Assembly (NCBI GenBank): GCA_963768765.1
Contig: CAVYJK010000028.1
Span: forward strand, 62,001 to 126,000
DNA: 64,000 nt
Origin: DASWLF01 sp963768765
Lineage (GTDB): Bacteria > Desulfobacterota > Desulfobaccia > Desulfobaccales > 0-14-0-80-60-11
Direction: 5' to 3'
The number at the start of each line of letters is the position of its first letter. Within the stretch, counting starts at the first letter, position 1. Shown piece after piece: positions 1 through 7,931 of this stretch. A program made the position numbers and the translations under genes. The notes beneath the pieces were generated by a model. The model was not told where the DNA came from. It did no database searches and worked only from the letters and a program-made list of their open reading frames with translations.

Positions 1-379
1 AGTTAAAATCGTTAACCCGCCAGGCGGTGCAGGCTTGGGCACAGGCATCGCAAGCCACGCACCGGTCGTTGACGTAGCGTGGATGCACCTTGACGGTGAC
101 GTCGAAGTTGCCGGCCCCACCGCTGATCTGGGTAACCTCCGCCATGGTATAGAAGCTGATGTTGGGGTTTTCCTTGATCCGGCGGAATTGGATCTCCAGG
201 CCGCAGGTGGGCGGGCAGAGCTTGGGAAAATATCGGTGGAGCTGGGCTACCCGGCCGCCCAGGTAGGGGCCCTTCTCGGTGAGAATTACCTGAGCCCCGG
301 CTTCCGCCGCCTCCACGGCCGCGGTGAGGCCGCTTATGCCTCCCCCGATGACCAGAATTTTGCGGTTATCGGCTTTCAC
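1..379 (-). CDS. qmoA: QmoA, quinone-interacting membrane-bound oxidoreductase subunit A (N-terminal part)
   Basis: This HdrA-like flavoprotein subunit of the QmoABC complex links menaquinol to APS reductase in sulfate reducers. The gene runs off the left edge, leaving 126 codons. Reading begins at GTG (377-379), with an AGGAGG ribosome binding site about 6 bases upstream. Residues 7-21 carry the FAD-binding motif VIGGGISGLTAA, followed by a GGR motif near residue 45. A CPPTCG segment and a CVACDACAQAC iron-sulfur motif occupy the rest. Position downstream of aprBA in the same direction is the standard sat-aprBA-qmo order. It has its own candidate promoter and is separated from aprA by a terminator. 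HdrA itself is an alternative on sequence alone, but the context favours QmoA. Confidence 0.9.
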   Translation of the reverse strand, partial: MKADNRKILVIGGGISGLTAAVEAAEAGAQVILTEKGPYLGGRVAQLHRYFPKLCPPTCGLEIQFRRIKENPNISFYTMAEVTQISGGAGNFDVTVKVHPRYVNDRCVACDACAQACTAWRVNDFN

Positions 380-465
380 ACAGGTCCTCCTTCAGGACGT
401 TCTGCAAGTCAGGGCATGAGGCCGGCAGCGAGGCCGACCAGGCCCTAAGACTCACTTTGCGCTTA

Positions 466-494
466 TTACTATAACATTGTGAATAGAGGTGCAA
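466..494 (-). promoter_or_regulatory. Candidate sigma70-type promoter for qmoA
   Basis: On the minus strand, TTGCAC (494-489) and TAGTAA (471-466) are separated by exactly 17 bases. They lie about 90 bases upstream of the qmoA start and downstream of the aprA terminator. This suggests qmo can be transcribed independently of sat-aprBA. Confidence 0.5.
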
Positions 495-536
495 GGGAAA
501 AAATCCCGCTCTGGTGGGGAGTTGAGTCGCGCCCCT

Positions 537-619
537 AAAAAAATGGCCGTGGCTGGCCGGGGGGCCTGGTACCACGGCCAAAAGACATCCCGGGGCTTCG
601 GGATCCCCCGAAGCCCCGG
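537..619 (-). terminator. Terminator hairpins between aprA and qmoA
   Basis: Two hairpins follow aprA on the minus strand. The first pairs 590-602 with 607-619 (13 bp). The second pairs the GGCCGTGG/CCACGGCC arms (545-552 with 572-579), encloses further GGCC pairing, and is followed by seven T (543-537). The second has the form of a Rho-independent terminator. Confidence 0.7.
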
Positions 620-622
620 AAC

Positions 623-2599
623 CTAGCCGTTGTTACTTGACGAGCTGTTTGTAAGGCTCGGTCTCGAACTTCCACTCGTTGGTCTTGGCTTGTCGTACGG
701 CGAGATGGTGAAGACCTTCCACTTGTTGTCGTCGATCTTCAGGAAGTCTGTGCGGTAGTAGTAGCCGGGATAGCGGCTCTCTTCCCGGAACAGGATGTGG
801 CGCAGGTGGGCCTCACCGGCCAGGATGCGGTGGTAGTTTTCCCAGGCCCGCATCAGCTCGTGCAGGTCGGCCGCCGCCATGTGCTGGGCGTCTTCCTTGA
901 GCATGGTAAGCCGCTCCAGGCCGATCCCCAGCATGATCTTGTTGGTGGCGTAATTGCTAGCGCAGCCGGCGCAGTACTCATCCATCAGCTTCTGCAGCCG
1001 GGCCTGGACCTGCTTGGGCCGCAGGTAGTTGGGGTTGATGTCCGGAGCGGTGGTGTAGTCTTTGTACTTCTCGAAGATCTCAAAGGGCAGGTAGATCTCG
1101 GCGATGACCTCGTCGATGTCCTGCGCGGCCTCGAGCTTGTCGTTCTTGTGGTCCAGGATGAAGGCGATGGCGCCCTTGGCGGCCATGCGGCCCTCAGCGT
1201 GGGAGCCGGAGGAGAACTTGTGCCCGGAGGCGCCGACGCCGTCACCGGCGGTGAACAGGCCGGTCACGGTGGTCATGCGGTCATAGCCCCAGAACCAGTC
1301 GTCGGGGGCGCCGATGTAGCCCTTGGAGGGGCCGGAGACCCACAGACCGGCGCAACCGGCGTGAGAACCCAGCAGGTAAGGCTCCGAGGGCATGATCTCC
1401 GAGGGCTTCTTGTCAGGCTCGATGTTCAAGGAGGCCCACAGGCAGGCGGCGGAGATGGACATATCCAGGAAGTCTTCCCAGGCTTCCGCTTCCAGGTGCT
1501 TGAGCTCTTTTTTGCTGAGGACCTTGGCCAACTCGGCCATGGCCTTGTCGGTGTGCATCAGGATGGGGCCGCGGCCTTCCTTTATTTCAATCATCTGCAC
1601 ATGGTTGCGCAGGCAGGTGCCGGGGTTATCGGCATAGCCGGGATAATCAGCCTTAAGCTGCGCCAGGTTCCGGACCATGGCGTCTTCGCCGTAGGCGTTG
1701 GTGGCCTGGGCCTTGAAGAACAGGAACCAGGCGCCCACCGGGCCGTAGCCGTCCTTGAACCGGGTCGGCACGAAACGGTTCTCCATGAGGACCATCTTGG
1801 CGCCGATTTCGGCGGGCATGGCGTAGGTGGAGCCGGCGTTCCACACCGGGTACCAGGCGCGGCCCTGACCTTCCTGCACCGACCGGGGCCGGAAGACGTT
1901 GACCACGCCGCCGCAGGCGATGATCATGGCCTTGCACTTGAAGACGTAGGTCTTGTGCTCGCGCACGCTGAAGCCCACCGCGCCGCAGACGCGGTTGGGG
2001 TCTTTCTTGTCGGTCAACAGCTTCACGATAAAAACGCGCTCATAGATGTTGTCCATGCCCAGGGCGTTCTTCGCCGCTTCCGCCACGATCACCTTGTAGG
2101 ACTCACCGTTGATCATGCACTGCCAGCGGCCGGAACGGACGCATTTGCCGCCGTCTTTCAAGAGCGGAATGCCCTCGTCCTTGGCCACCTGGCCGTCCAC
2201 GGTGTGGCCTTCGGCGTCTTTCTTCCAGATGGGCAGGCCCCACTCTTCGAAGTCCATGACGGTCTGGTCCACGTGGCAGCCCAGGGAGTGGATCAGGTCT
2301 TCCCGGACGATGCCCATGAGGTCGGTGCGCACGTATTTGACGTAGTCATCCACCTTGTTTTCCGGGCCGACGAAGGTGTTGATGGCCGAGAGACCCATGG
2401 CCACCGCGCCGGAACGGTCCATGGCGGCCTTGTCCACCAGGGTGACCTTCAGACCGGCGGCTTTGGCCCAGGCCGCAGCTTCAACCGCGGCGCCGGTGCA
2501 GGCCATGCCGCCACCCACCAGCAGCAGGTCGGTCTCGATGGTTTCTACCGGCGGTTTCGCACAAAAAGACCATTTACAAAATTCTCTTTCCAGAGCCAT
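623..2599 (-). CDS. aprA: Adenylylsulfate (APS) reductase alpha subunit
   Basis: AprA is the FAD-containing catalytic subunit that reduces APS to sulfite and AMP in the cytoplasm. The 658-residue frame has the usual length and N-terminus, with the FAD motif VGGGMACTGAAVEAA near residues 27-41. It also has the family's SSGSHAEGRMAAKGA segment and the CAGCASNYATNKIMLG segment. The last 22 codons look frameshifted. A single missing G near 687-692 would restore a frame reading NEWKFETEPYKQLVK and ending at TAA 635-633, a normal AprA tail. The gene follows aprB by 39 bases and is followed by a terminator. Identity is certain; only the C-terminus as sequenced is doubtful. Confidence 0.97.
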   Translation of the reverse strand: MALEREFCKWSFCAKPPVETIETDLLLVGGGMACTGAAVEAAAWAKAAGLKVTLVDKAAMDRSGAVAMGLSAINTFVGPENKVDDYVKYVRTDLMGIVREDLIHSLGCHVDQTVMDFEEWGLPIWKKDAEGHTVDGQVAKDEGIPLLKDGGKCVRSGRWQCMINGESYKVIVAEAAKNALGMDNIYERVFIVKLLTDKKDPNRVCGAVGFSVREHKTYVFKCKAMIIACGGVVNVFRPRSVQEGQGRAWYPVWNAGSTYAMPAEIGAKMVLMENRFVPTRFKDGYGPVGAWFLFFKAQATNAYGEDAMVRNLAQLKADYPGYADNPGTCLRNHVQMIEIKEGRGPILMHTDKAMAELAKVLSKKELKHLEAEAWEDFLDMSISAACLWASLNIEPDKKPSEIMPSEPYLLGSHAGCAGLWVSGPSKGYIGAPDDWFWGYDRMTTVTGLFTAGDGVGASGHKFSSGSHAEGRMAAKGAIAFILDHKNDKLEAAQDIDEVIAEIYLPFEIFEKYKDYTTAPDINPNYLRPKQVQARLQKLMDEYCAGCASNYATNKIMLGIGLERLTMLKEDAQHMAAADLHELMRAWENYHRILAGEAHLRHILFREESRYPGYYYRTDFLKIDDNKWKVFTISPYDKPRPTSGSSRPSLTNSSSSNNG

Positions 2600-2638
2600 A
2601 TCTCATTGACCTCCTTGAATTTTCGCTGCTGCGATGGG

Positions 2639-3064
2639 TTACTCGGTCCGGGCCGCGCCGGTGAAGAAACCGGGTTTCTTCAGGCCGGCCATGTCGCTGG
2701 GCATGGTTTTGCCCTTGAAACAATCGATGGAACCTTCCGTCGTGGTCCGGATGGGGAACTTGAACCGCTTGATGGTCTTCTGATCCCGGAACTTGATGGT
2801 CCACATGATGTTGTCCGTGCCCCGCAGGGGGAAGGTGCTGGAGCCCAGGGGCATGATATCCGCATAGTGGCGGACTTCGATGGCCTGCTGGGGGCAGATC
2901 TTCACGCAGTTGAAGCATTCCCAGCACTGATCCGGCTCCTGGTTGATGGCCTTTTTGCTCTCGGCGTTCAGGACCATCAGGTCATTGGGGCAAATGTACT
3001 GGCAAGCGGTCTTGTCCAGGGCTTTGCAGCCGTCACATTTTTCCACGATTACGAAACTCGGCAT
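2639..3064 (-). CDS. aprB: Adenylylsulfate (APS) reductase beta subunit
   Basis: AprB is the ferredoxin-like subunit that carries two [4Fe-4S] clusters and passes electrons to AprA. The 141-residue product is of normal length. Its first cluster motif is CDGCKALDKTACQYICP near residues 10-26, and the second is CWECFNCVKICP near residues 48-59. The C-terminal half is the tail that wraps around AprA in known structures. It lies between sat and aprA on the same strand, with 99 bases to sat and 39 to aprA, and is very probably co-transcribed with both. Confidence 0.97.
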   Translation of the reverse strand: MPSFVIVEKCDGCKALDKTACQYICPNDLMVLNAESKKAINQEPDQCWECFNCVKICPQQAIEVRHYADIMPLGSSTFPLRGTDNIMWTIKFRDQKTIKRFKFPIRTTTEGSIDCFKGKTMPSDMAGLKKPGFFTGAARTE

Positions 3065-3163
3065 AACGTAAAACCTCCTCTTAGGATTAAGCGGTTATCT
3101 TTTATAACCTCATGGTGTGCCGGGCGGAAGGCCGCCTGCCGTCCGGCTCCCAACTTTCCACAA

Positions 3164-4396
3164 CTACTTCTTGGCCGAGATTTCCCCGGTGGCAAAGCCG
3201 TGAACCTTAACTTCCACCTTCTCGGTCAGGCCCCGGTAGTACTTCCGCAGCACCGCCAGGACTTCGGGGCGGCTGAAGTGATCCGGCACTTCCATGTCTT
3301 CGGACAGCATCTTGCGCAGCATGGTGCCGGAGAGCATCAGACGGTCTTCCTTGCCGTGGCAGCAGGTGCGCATGGAAGCCATGCCGTCGCACTTGTGGCA
3401 GTAGAAGGTCCAGTCGATGGGCAGCGGTTTCAGCTCCAGAGCGTCCTTGGGAATCTGATGGAAGATCTTCTGGGCGTCGAAGGGGCCGTAGTACTCGCCC
3501 ACGCCGGCGTGGTCCCGGCCGACGATGAGGTGGGAGCAGCCGAAATTCTGGCGGAACACCGCATGGAACAGGGCTTCCCGGGGGCCGGCGTAGCGCATAT
3601 CCAGGGGATAACCGGACTGGATGACGGTGTCCTTCACGAAATAGTACTTGGTGAGGACATCGATGGCCTCGGTGCGCACCTCCGCCGGGATGTCGCCGGG
3701 TTTCAGTTTGCCCAGTAGCTGGTGGATCAGGACGCCGTCGCAGACCTCGATGGCGACCTTGGCCAGGTACTCGTGGGAGCGGTGCATGGGGTTCCGGAGC
3801 TGCAGGGCCGCAATGGTGTTCCAGCCTTTCTCTTCGAACATGCGCCGGGTTTCCCAGGGGCGCATATAGAGGCCGGGATACTGTTTCGGGAAGGGACCTT
3901 CGCTCCAGACCTTCACCGGGCCCGCCAGGTTCACGTCGGCCTGCCCCATGACCATGCGCACCCCGGGGTGCTCCATGTCGTCGGTGGTGAAGACCTGCTT
4001 GCACTCAAACTTCTTGTCAATCTTGTACTTTTCGGTGACCTTCATGGTCCCCATCCGCTCTTCGGTCTCTTCATCCACCAGCAGCACTTCCTGGCCGATC
4101 TTGATGGAGTCGGCCTTGCCCTGGGTGGTGGACAGGGTGACGGGGATGGGCCAGAAAGTCCCGTCCGTCAGCTTCATGGCATCGCTGCAGGAGCCTTTCC
4201 AGTCATCGTGGCCCATGAAGCCGTCCAGGGGGGTGAAGCCGCCGATCCCCATCATGATGAGGTCGGCCGTTTCCCGGGAGGTCATGGTGACTGCGGTCAG
4301 TTCCTTGATCCGTTTCTTTTCTTCGGCCACCTCGGCTGGTGAAAGCAGCAAGGGTTTTAATTTCTTCTCTTTACCGTGTGGATTTACCAAGGCCAT
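3164..4396 (-). CDS. sat: Sulfate adenylyltransferase (ATP sulfurylase)
   Basis: Sat activates sulfate with ATP to give APS and pyrophosphate, the first step of dissimilatory sulfate reduction. The 410-residue protein is the single-domain form without an APS kinase extension. It shows the NPMHRSHEY (HxxH) nucleotide motif, the GRDHAGVG motif and a four-cysteine-like CHKCDGMASMRTCCHG element typical of this bacterial class. An AGGAGGGAA ribosome binding site precedes the ATG at 4396. It is the first gene of the sat-aprBA transcript, with a promoter at 4485-4513 and a palindromic operator just downstream of it. Confidence 0.97.
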   Translation of the reverse strand: MALVNPHGKEKKLKPLLLSPAEVAEEKKRIKELTAVTMTSRETADLIMMGIGGFTPLDGFMGHDDWKGSCSDAMKLTDGTFWPIPVTLSTTQGKADSIKIGQEVLLVDEETEERMGTMKVTEKYKIDKKFECKQVFTTDDMEHPGVRMVMGQADVNLAGPVKVWSEGPFPKQYPGLYMRPWETRRMFEEKGWNTIAALQLRNPMHRSHEYLAKVAIEVCDGVLIHQLLGKLKPGDIPAEVRTEAIDVLTKYYFVKDTVIQSGYPLDMRYAGPREALFHAVFRQNFGCSHLIVGRDHAGVGEYYGPFDAQKIFHQIPKDALELKPLPIDWTFYCHKCDGMASMRTCCHGKEDRLMLSGTMLRKMLSEDMEVPDHFSRPEVLAVLRKYYRGLTEKVEVKVHGFATGEISAKK

Positions 4397-4451
4397 CTAG
4401 TTCCCTCCTCGGGCTTAAATATTTTTTAGTCTCTGGCAGGTCTAAATAAAA

Positions 4452-4469
4452 ATGTGAAATATTTCACAT
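4452..4469 (-). promoter_or_regulatory. CRP/FNR-family operator upstream of sat (HcpR-type candidate)
   Basis: ATGTGAAATATTTCACAT is a perfect 18-base palindrome that contains the CRP/FNR pattern TGTGA-N6-TCACA. It sits 56-73 bases before the sat start, just downstream of the candidate promoter, where a bound protein would block transcription. A second half-site, TTTTCACAT, overlaps the -10 element at 4480-4488. HcpR, a CRP/FNR-family regulator, is known from comparative genomics to be linked to sulfate-reduction genes in Desulfovibrio. That this site belongs to HcpR is inference. Confidence 0.65.
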
Positions 4470-4484
4470 GCCATTCAGATTTTC

Positions 4485-4513
4485 ACATTAATCCATCTCT
4501 CAAGCCTTGTCAA
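4485..4513 (-). promoter_or_regulatory. Candidate sigma70-type promoter for sat-aprBA
   Basis: On the minus strand, TTGACA (4513-4508) and TAATGT (4490-4485) are separated by exactly 17 bases. The predicted start of transcription is near 4478, placing the palindrome 4452-4469 at about +9 to +26. Confidence 0.6.
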
Positions 4514-4569
4514 TAATATTTTTCACGAAGTCATCTTTTTGCCGCCGCCGGCTCCTAACCCACGTAAAA

Positions 4570-4905
4570 CCTACCTAGTGGACTGTATCGTAATTAACCC
4601 AACGCAAAAATCACCTTAATTCCCTCCCCCTTGAAGGGGGAGGGTCAGGGTCGGGGTGAAAATAGTCCAGTAATGGCGTTGAATTAATAAATTTTCCCCC
4701 CTCACCCTAACCCTCTCCCCCGAGGGGAGAGGGGATCTTTAAGGACATTTATCAGAATAGCTAATGGCGAAACACACCACTGGCAAGCTGTTGAACAACC
4801 CGTTTTCTGTCACCCTGAGCCGAAGGCGAATGGTCTAGTCCGTTGAAATTACTAGATTCTGCCCGGCGCTCAGAATGACAGCTGGAAGTAATCGGCGGGT
4901 TTTCT
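4570..4905. repeat. Intergenic repeats between sat and the cyclase gene
   Basis: No gene is visible here. Positions 4619-4740 hold an inverted pair of C-rich/G-rich units (CCCTCCCCCTTGAAGGGGG, then CCCTCTCCCCCGAGGGGAG) flanking an AT-rich spacer. Positions 4806-4882 hold a diverged copy of the GTCATTCTGAGC...CAGAATGACAG family seen again near 22.5, 61.5 and 62.8 kb. Confidence 0.6.
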
Positions 4906-4914
4906 GCAGCCTGC

Positions 4915-5790
4915 TTAGGGCAGCAACCGGTAGATGGCCGTGGCCTCTTTGCGGCCCCGCAACACCACCGCCTTCTCGGGAACCAGGTTGAACTTCTTGT
5001 CCAGTTCCCTATAGGTGGCCTCGCTGATGAGGGTGTCGGCCTCCAGCTCCTTGGCCAGCTCCTGGAGGCGGGCCGCCACGTTCACCACGTCGCCCACCAC
5101 GGTGAAGTCCATGCGCCTGTCGGAGCCGATGTTGCCCACGATGGCCTCGCCGGTATTGATGCCGATGCGTGCTCCCTGGATGGGGGTGCGGCCTTGGGCC
5201 TGCATCTGGGCCAGGTGGCGCTGCATGGCCAGGGCGCACTCCACTGCCCGGGTGGCGGCATGGGGCAGGGGCACCGGCACCCCGAAGACCGCCATCAGGG
5301 CGTCGCCCACGAACTTGTCCAGGGTGCCCCGGTAACGGAAGACCAGTTCCACCATCTCGGTGAAGTAGTCGTTCAGCACTTCCACCACCGCCTCCGGGGC
5401 CATGGTCTCGGACATGGCGGTAAAGTTGCGGATGTCGGCGAAGAGCACCGTCACCGGTTGGCGCCGCCCGCCCAGCTGCAGCAAATCCGGATTTTTCAGG
5501 ATCTCTTCGGCCACCTCCGGGCTCACGTACCGGGAGACCGTGTCCCGCAGCATGTGCTTTTCCTCATAGAGGCGCAGGCGGCTCCGCAGGGTGGCTTCGT
5601 GGTGGGCCTCCTCCTGGGCGATTTCCTTGAGCAGCCTTTTGAGCTCCAGGTCTTCCGCCTCCTGGGCCAGGGCCAGGTAACTCCTGCGGGCCTCCAGCTC
5701 GTGGGAGATGGCCAGCTCGATGGCCTTGAGGATGCTCAGTTCCGCCTTGACCTCAGGATCGGCTTGCGGTCCTGGTTTTTTCTTTTTCAT
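4915..5790 (-). CDS. Class III nucleotide cyclase with N-terminal ferritin-like domain
   Basis: The 291-residue protein probably makes cyclic AMP from ATP. Residues 17-80 resemble half of a rubrerythrin-type ferritin domain: helix 1 has H30-E31-x-E33-A-R-R-x-x-Y38, and helix 2 has E60-E61-x-x-H63-H64. A short linker (VSPEVAEEIL) leads to the cyclase domain, residues 110-290. The two metal-binding aspartates are D119 (FADIRNF) and D163 (KFVGDALMAVFG). K159, four residues before D163, matches the adenine-selecting lysine of adenylate cyclases. The VGDVVNVAARL motif supplies the transition-state Asn and Arg. No signal peptide or membrane segment is seen, so it is likely cytoplasmic. The ferritin-like module might sense iron or oxygen; that is inference. 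Confidence 0.85.
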   Translation of the reverse strand: MKKKKPGPQADPEVKAELSILKAIELAISHELEARRSYLALAQEAEDLELKRLLKEIAQEEAHHEATLRSRLRLYEEKHMLRDTVSRYVSPEVAEEILKNPDLLQLGGRRQPVTVLFADIRNFTAMSETMAPEAVVEVLNDYFTEMVELVFRYRGTLDKFVGDALMAVFGVPVPLPHAATRAVECALAMQRHLAQMQAQGRTPIQGARIGINTGEAIVGNIGSDRRMDFTVVGDVVNVAARLQELAKELEADTLISEATYRELDKKFNLVPEKAVVLRGRKEATAIYRLLP

Positions 5791-5851
5791 AAGAAACCTC
5801 GATCAGGCTCAGAGTCTTGGTTTAACCAACCTCCCAAGCTCCGGCGGCCGG

Positions 5852-6923
5852 TTACTCAGGTAATTCGGCCACTCCCCGTGGTCGGAGCAGGCCGCGCTTC
5901 TCCAGGATTTTGGTAAAGTCAGCCGATAACAGGGTCTCCAGCAGCCCCTCCCGGGCCTCAATTTGCCGGGGGGTCCAATTCCCTTTAATGCGAACCACGT
6001 AACGGACCTGCACCCCGGTGCCCTTCAGGGGTTGGGGATCGGCCACGGTGCCGCCCAGCGGCACGAGGTCGAACCGGTCGGGAAAAGTCTGCTGTGTAAA
6101 GAGCCCCAGGTGGTAAAAAATCACCGCCGCGTCCGCCTTGCCGAAGGCGACGGACCAGGGCAAATCGCGATGATGAATGCGAGGGCCGGCCAGCCACTTA
6201 TAAGGGTCCCGGCTGCCGCCGTTGAAGATCAGGGTCACCAACCGCGCCGCGCTCATCCCTTTGGGCGGCTGGGGATCGCTGGCCGCAATATTAGCAATGG
6301 TGGCGGCATAGTTTTCAAAAGCGCCCGGCTCCAACACCGGGTTCGGCGTCACCAACCGCACCCCTGACCGTCCCAGGTCCCAAACGGAATGGATACCCTT
6401 GGGGTTGCCTTTCTTTACCAGGATCACTTCCCCCCGGTCCTGGAGAAGGGGATGGGCCGGACCTTCCGTATAGCCCGCTTTCATCAGCTTCTCGATGACT
6501 TTCCGGGAGGCAATGACCACCGATGGCCGGCAGGTGACGTAGAGATTGCCCACCTGCACCACTCCCTGGTGCAACTGTTCATAAGAGATAGGGGGGCTGG
6601 TGGTATAAAGCCAGTTCCTTAGAGGTTGGTCTTTAAATCTTGCCAGGAACCGGGGCCAAATATCATGAAGCGCCGGATGAAAGTTGCCCTCGGTGGAAAG
6701 GGTCAGATCGCAGGAGGAGAGCTCAGCGTGGACATCGTTGAGGATGTTGGCCGTGGGATCATTCAGATTGGGAAGCCAGCGTGCCTTGATCCGCAGGCCA
6801 ATCCAGCAGCGGGGGGGCGTCAATTACCGGTTTCCCCGTGATCTTTGGCACCTCCGCCCCGGCGGGCAGGTGCACGATTCCGAGGATCGCGGCAACGAGG
6901 CTCATAAAGTAGAGAATTCTCAT
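5852..6923 (-). CDS. Periplasmic substrate-binding protein (PstS/PBP2-like), frameshifted near its N-terminus
   Basis: The main frame (5852-6823) encodes a solute-binding-fold protein with a phosphate/anion-binding-like pattern (VIASRKVIEKL, VILVKKGNPKGIHSVWDLG, VTPNPVLEPGAFENYA). It has no normal start, only TTG at 6823. One base out of frame upstream is ATG 6923, which begins a good signal peptide (MRILYFMSLVAAILGIVHLPAGA). The two frames join in a run of seven G (6811-6817); six would give one continuous protein. No ABC permease or ATPase genes lie next to it, so an orphan or sensory role is possible. The ligand is unknown. The homopolymer is either a sequence error or a natural phase switch. 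Confidence 0.75.
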
Positions 6924-6990
6924 GCGCGCCAGCCTTTCCCGGGGGCCAGGAGAGAAGTCGTTTCCAGCGAAACCCGAAAATTATAAGCCA

Positions 6991-7737
6991 TCAGTAAAGC
7001 ACTTCCACCAGATAAAGTCCCTGGGGCGGGGCCGTGGGTCCCGCCAGGCGGCGCTCACCGCTCAGGAGCAGCTCTGTCAGCTTTTCCGGCGAATCCTTGC
7101 CCCTGCCGATCTCCACCATGGTGCCCACCAGGGACCGCACCATGCCCCGGAGAAACCCGGTGGCGGTGACGGTGAAGCGCAGCCAGCCTCCGGGGTGGGT
7201 TTGCCAGCGGGCCGCCAAAACCTGCCGCACCGGGTTCAGGTTGCCGCTGCCTGAGGCCCTAAAGGCGGAAAAATCGTGCTTGCCCGGCAGGGCCGCGGCC
7301 GCCCCGGCCATGGCCTTCAGGTCTAAGGGCGCCGCCAGCCACCAGCCGTAATGATGGTGCAGGGGCGAGCGCATGGGGCGGTTGAGGATGCGATATTCGT
7401 AGGTCTTGGCCCGGGCCGATTTCTGGGCGTGGAACTCCGGCGGCGCCGCTTCCGCCTCCAAGACCGCGATGTCCCAGGGGAGCAGGGAGTTCAAGCCTTC
7501 CCGGAAGGCCTTCAGGGGGAGGCGGCCGGCGGTGTGGAAGTTGGCCACCTGCCCCAGGGCGTGAACCCCGGCGTCGGTGCGGCCGGAGCCCGTGAGCCTG
7601 ACCGCCTCGCCGGTGAGCCGCTTAAGGGACTCCTCCAGGACCTCCTGAACGGAGAGCTGGCCCCGCTGGCGCTGCCAGCCGTGGTAGCGGCTGCCGTCGT
7701 ACTCCAGGAGCAGGCGGATGTTGCGGCCAGCGGGCAT
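6991..7737 (-). CDS. truA: tRNA pseudouridine(38-40) synthase
   Basis: TruA isomerises uridines 38-40 in the anticodon stem of many tRNAs. The conserved GSGRTDAGVHALGQVANFHT segment holds the catalytic aspartate. RLLLEYDGSRYHGWQRQ is the usual N-terminus and GMVRSLVGTMVEIGRG lies in the C-terminal half. The frame stays open 18 codons further upstream, but that stretch is a dispersed repeat (CACAGAGACACAGAG type). I therefore start at ATG 7737, giving 248 residues, close to the family length. No clear partner gene in the immediate surroundings. Confidence 0.93.
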   Translation of the reverse strand: MPAGRNIRLLLEYDGSRYHGWQRQRGQLSVQEVLEESLKRLTGEAVRLTGSGRTDAGVHALGQVANFHTAGRLPLKAFREGLNSLLPWDIAVLEAEAAPPEFHAQKSARAKTYEYRILNRPMRSPLHHHYGWWLAAPLDLKAMAGAAAALPGKHDFSAFRASGSGNLNPVRQVLAARWQTHPGGWLRFTVTATGFLRGMVRSLVGTMVEIGRGKDSPEKLTELLLSGERRLAGPTAPPQGLYLVEVLY

Positions 7738-7749
7738 ATGGAGGGCTTC

Positions 7750-7840
7750 TGACAAAAGATTAACCACAGAGACACAGAGGACACAGAGCAAAGACCCTCG
7801 TTCCCAGGCTGAGCCTGAGAACGAGGAAAGGATGCCGGGT
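7750..7840. repeat. Dispersed repeats upstream of truA
   Basis: Positions 7761-7796 carry the AACCACAGAGACACAGAGGACACAGAG element found in many genomes. Positions 7797-7827 carry a palindromic unit CTCGTTCCCAGGCT...GAGCCTGAGAACGAG, related to the copies at 29222-29370. Confidence 0.6.
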
Positions 7841-7931
7841 GGGCACGGCCCACCATTTGTATACCTTTGAGTTTATACCCCTATAAAGATAACGCTCCAT
7901 TTCGAGCCCACCAGCCTTTGACCAGGGACAT

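Noticed and set aside
797..3718. A 973-codon open frame on the plus strand opposite sat-aprB-aprA
   Set aside because: It is the antisense of three certain genes, is rich in Val/Gly/His as expected for the mirror of GC-rich codons, has no domain pattern and no ribosome binding site.
7738..7791. Upstream extension of truA by 18 codons
   Set aside because: The added stretch is a dispersed CACAGAGACACAGAG repeat and not part of the TruA family.
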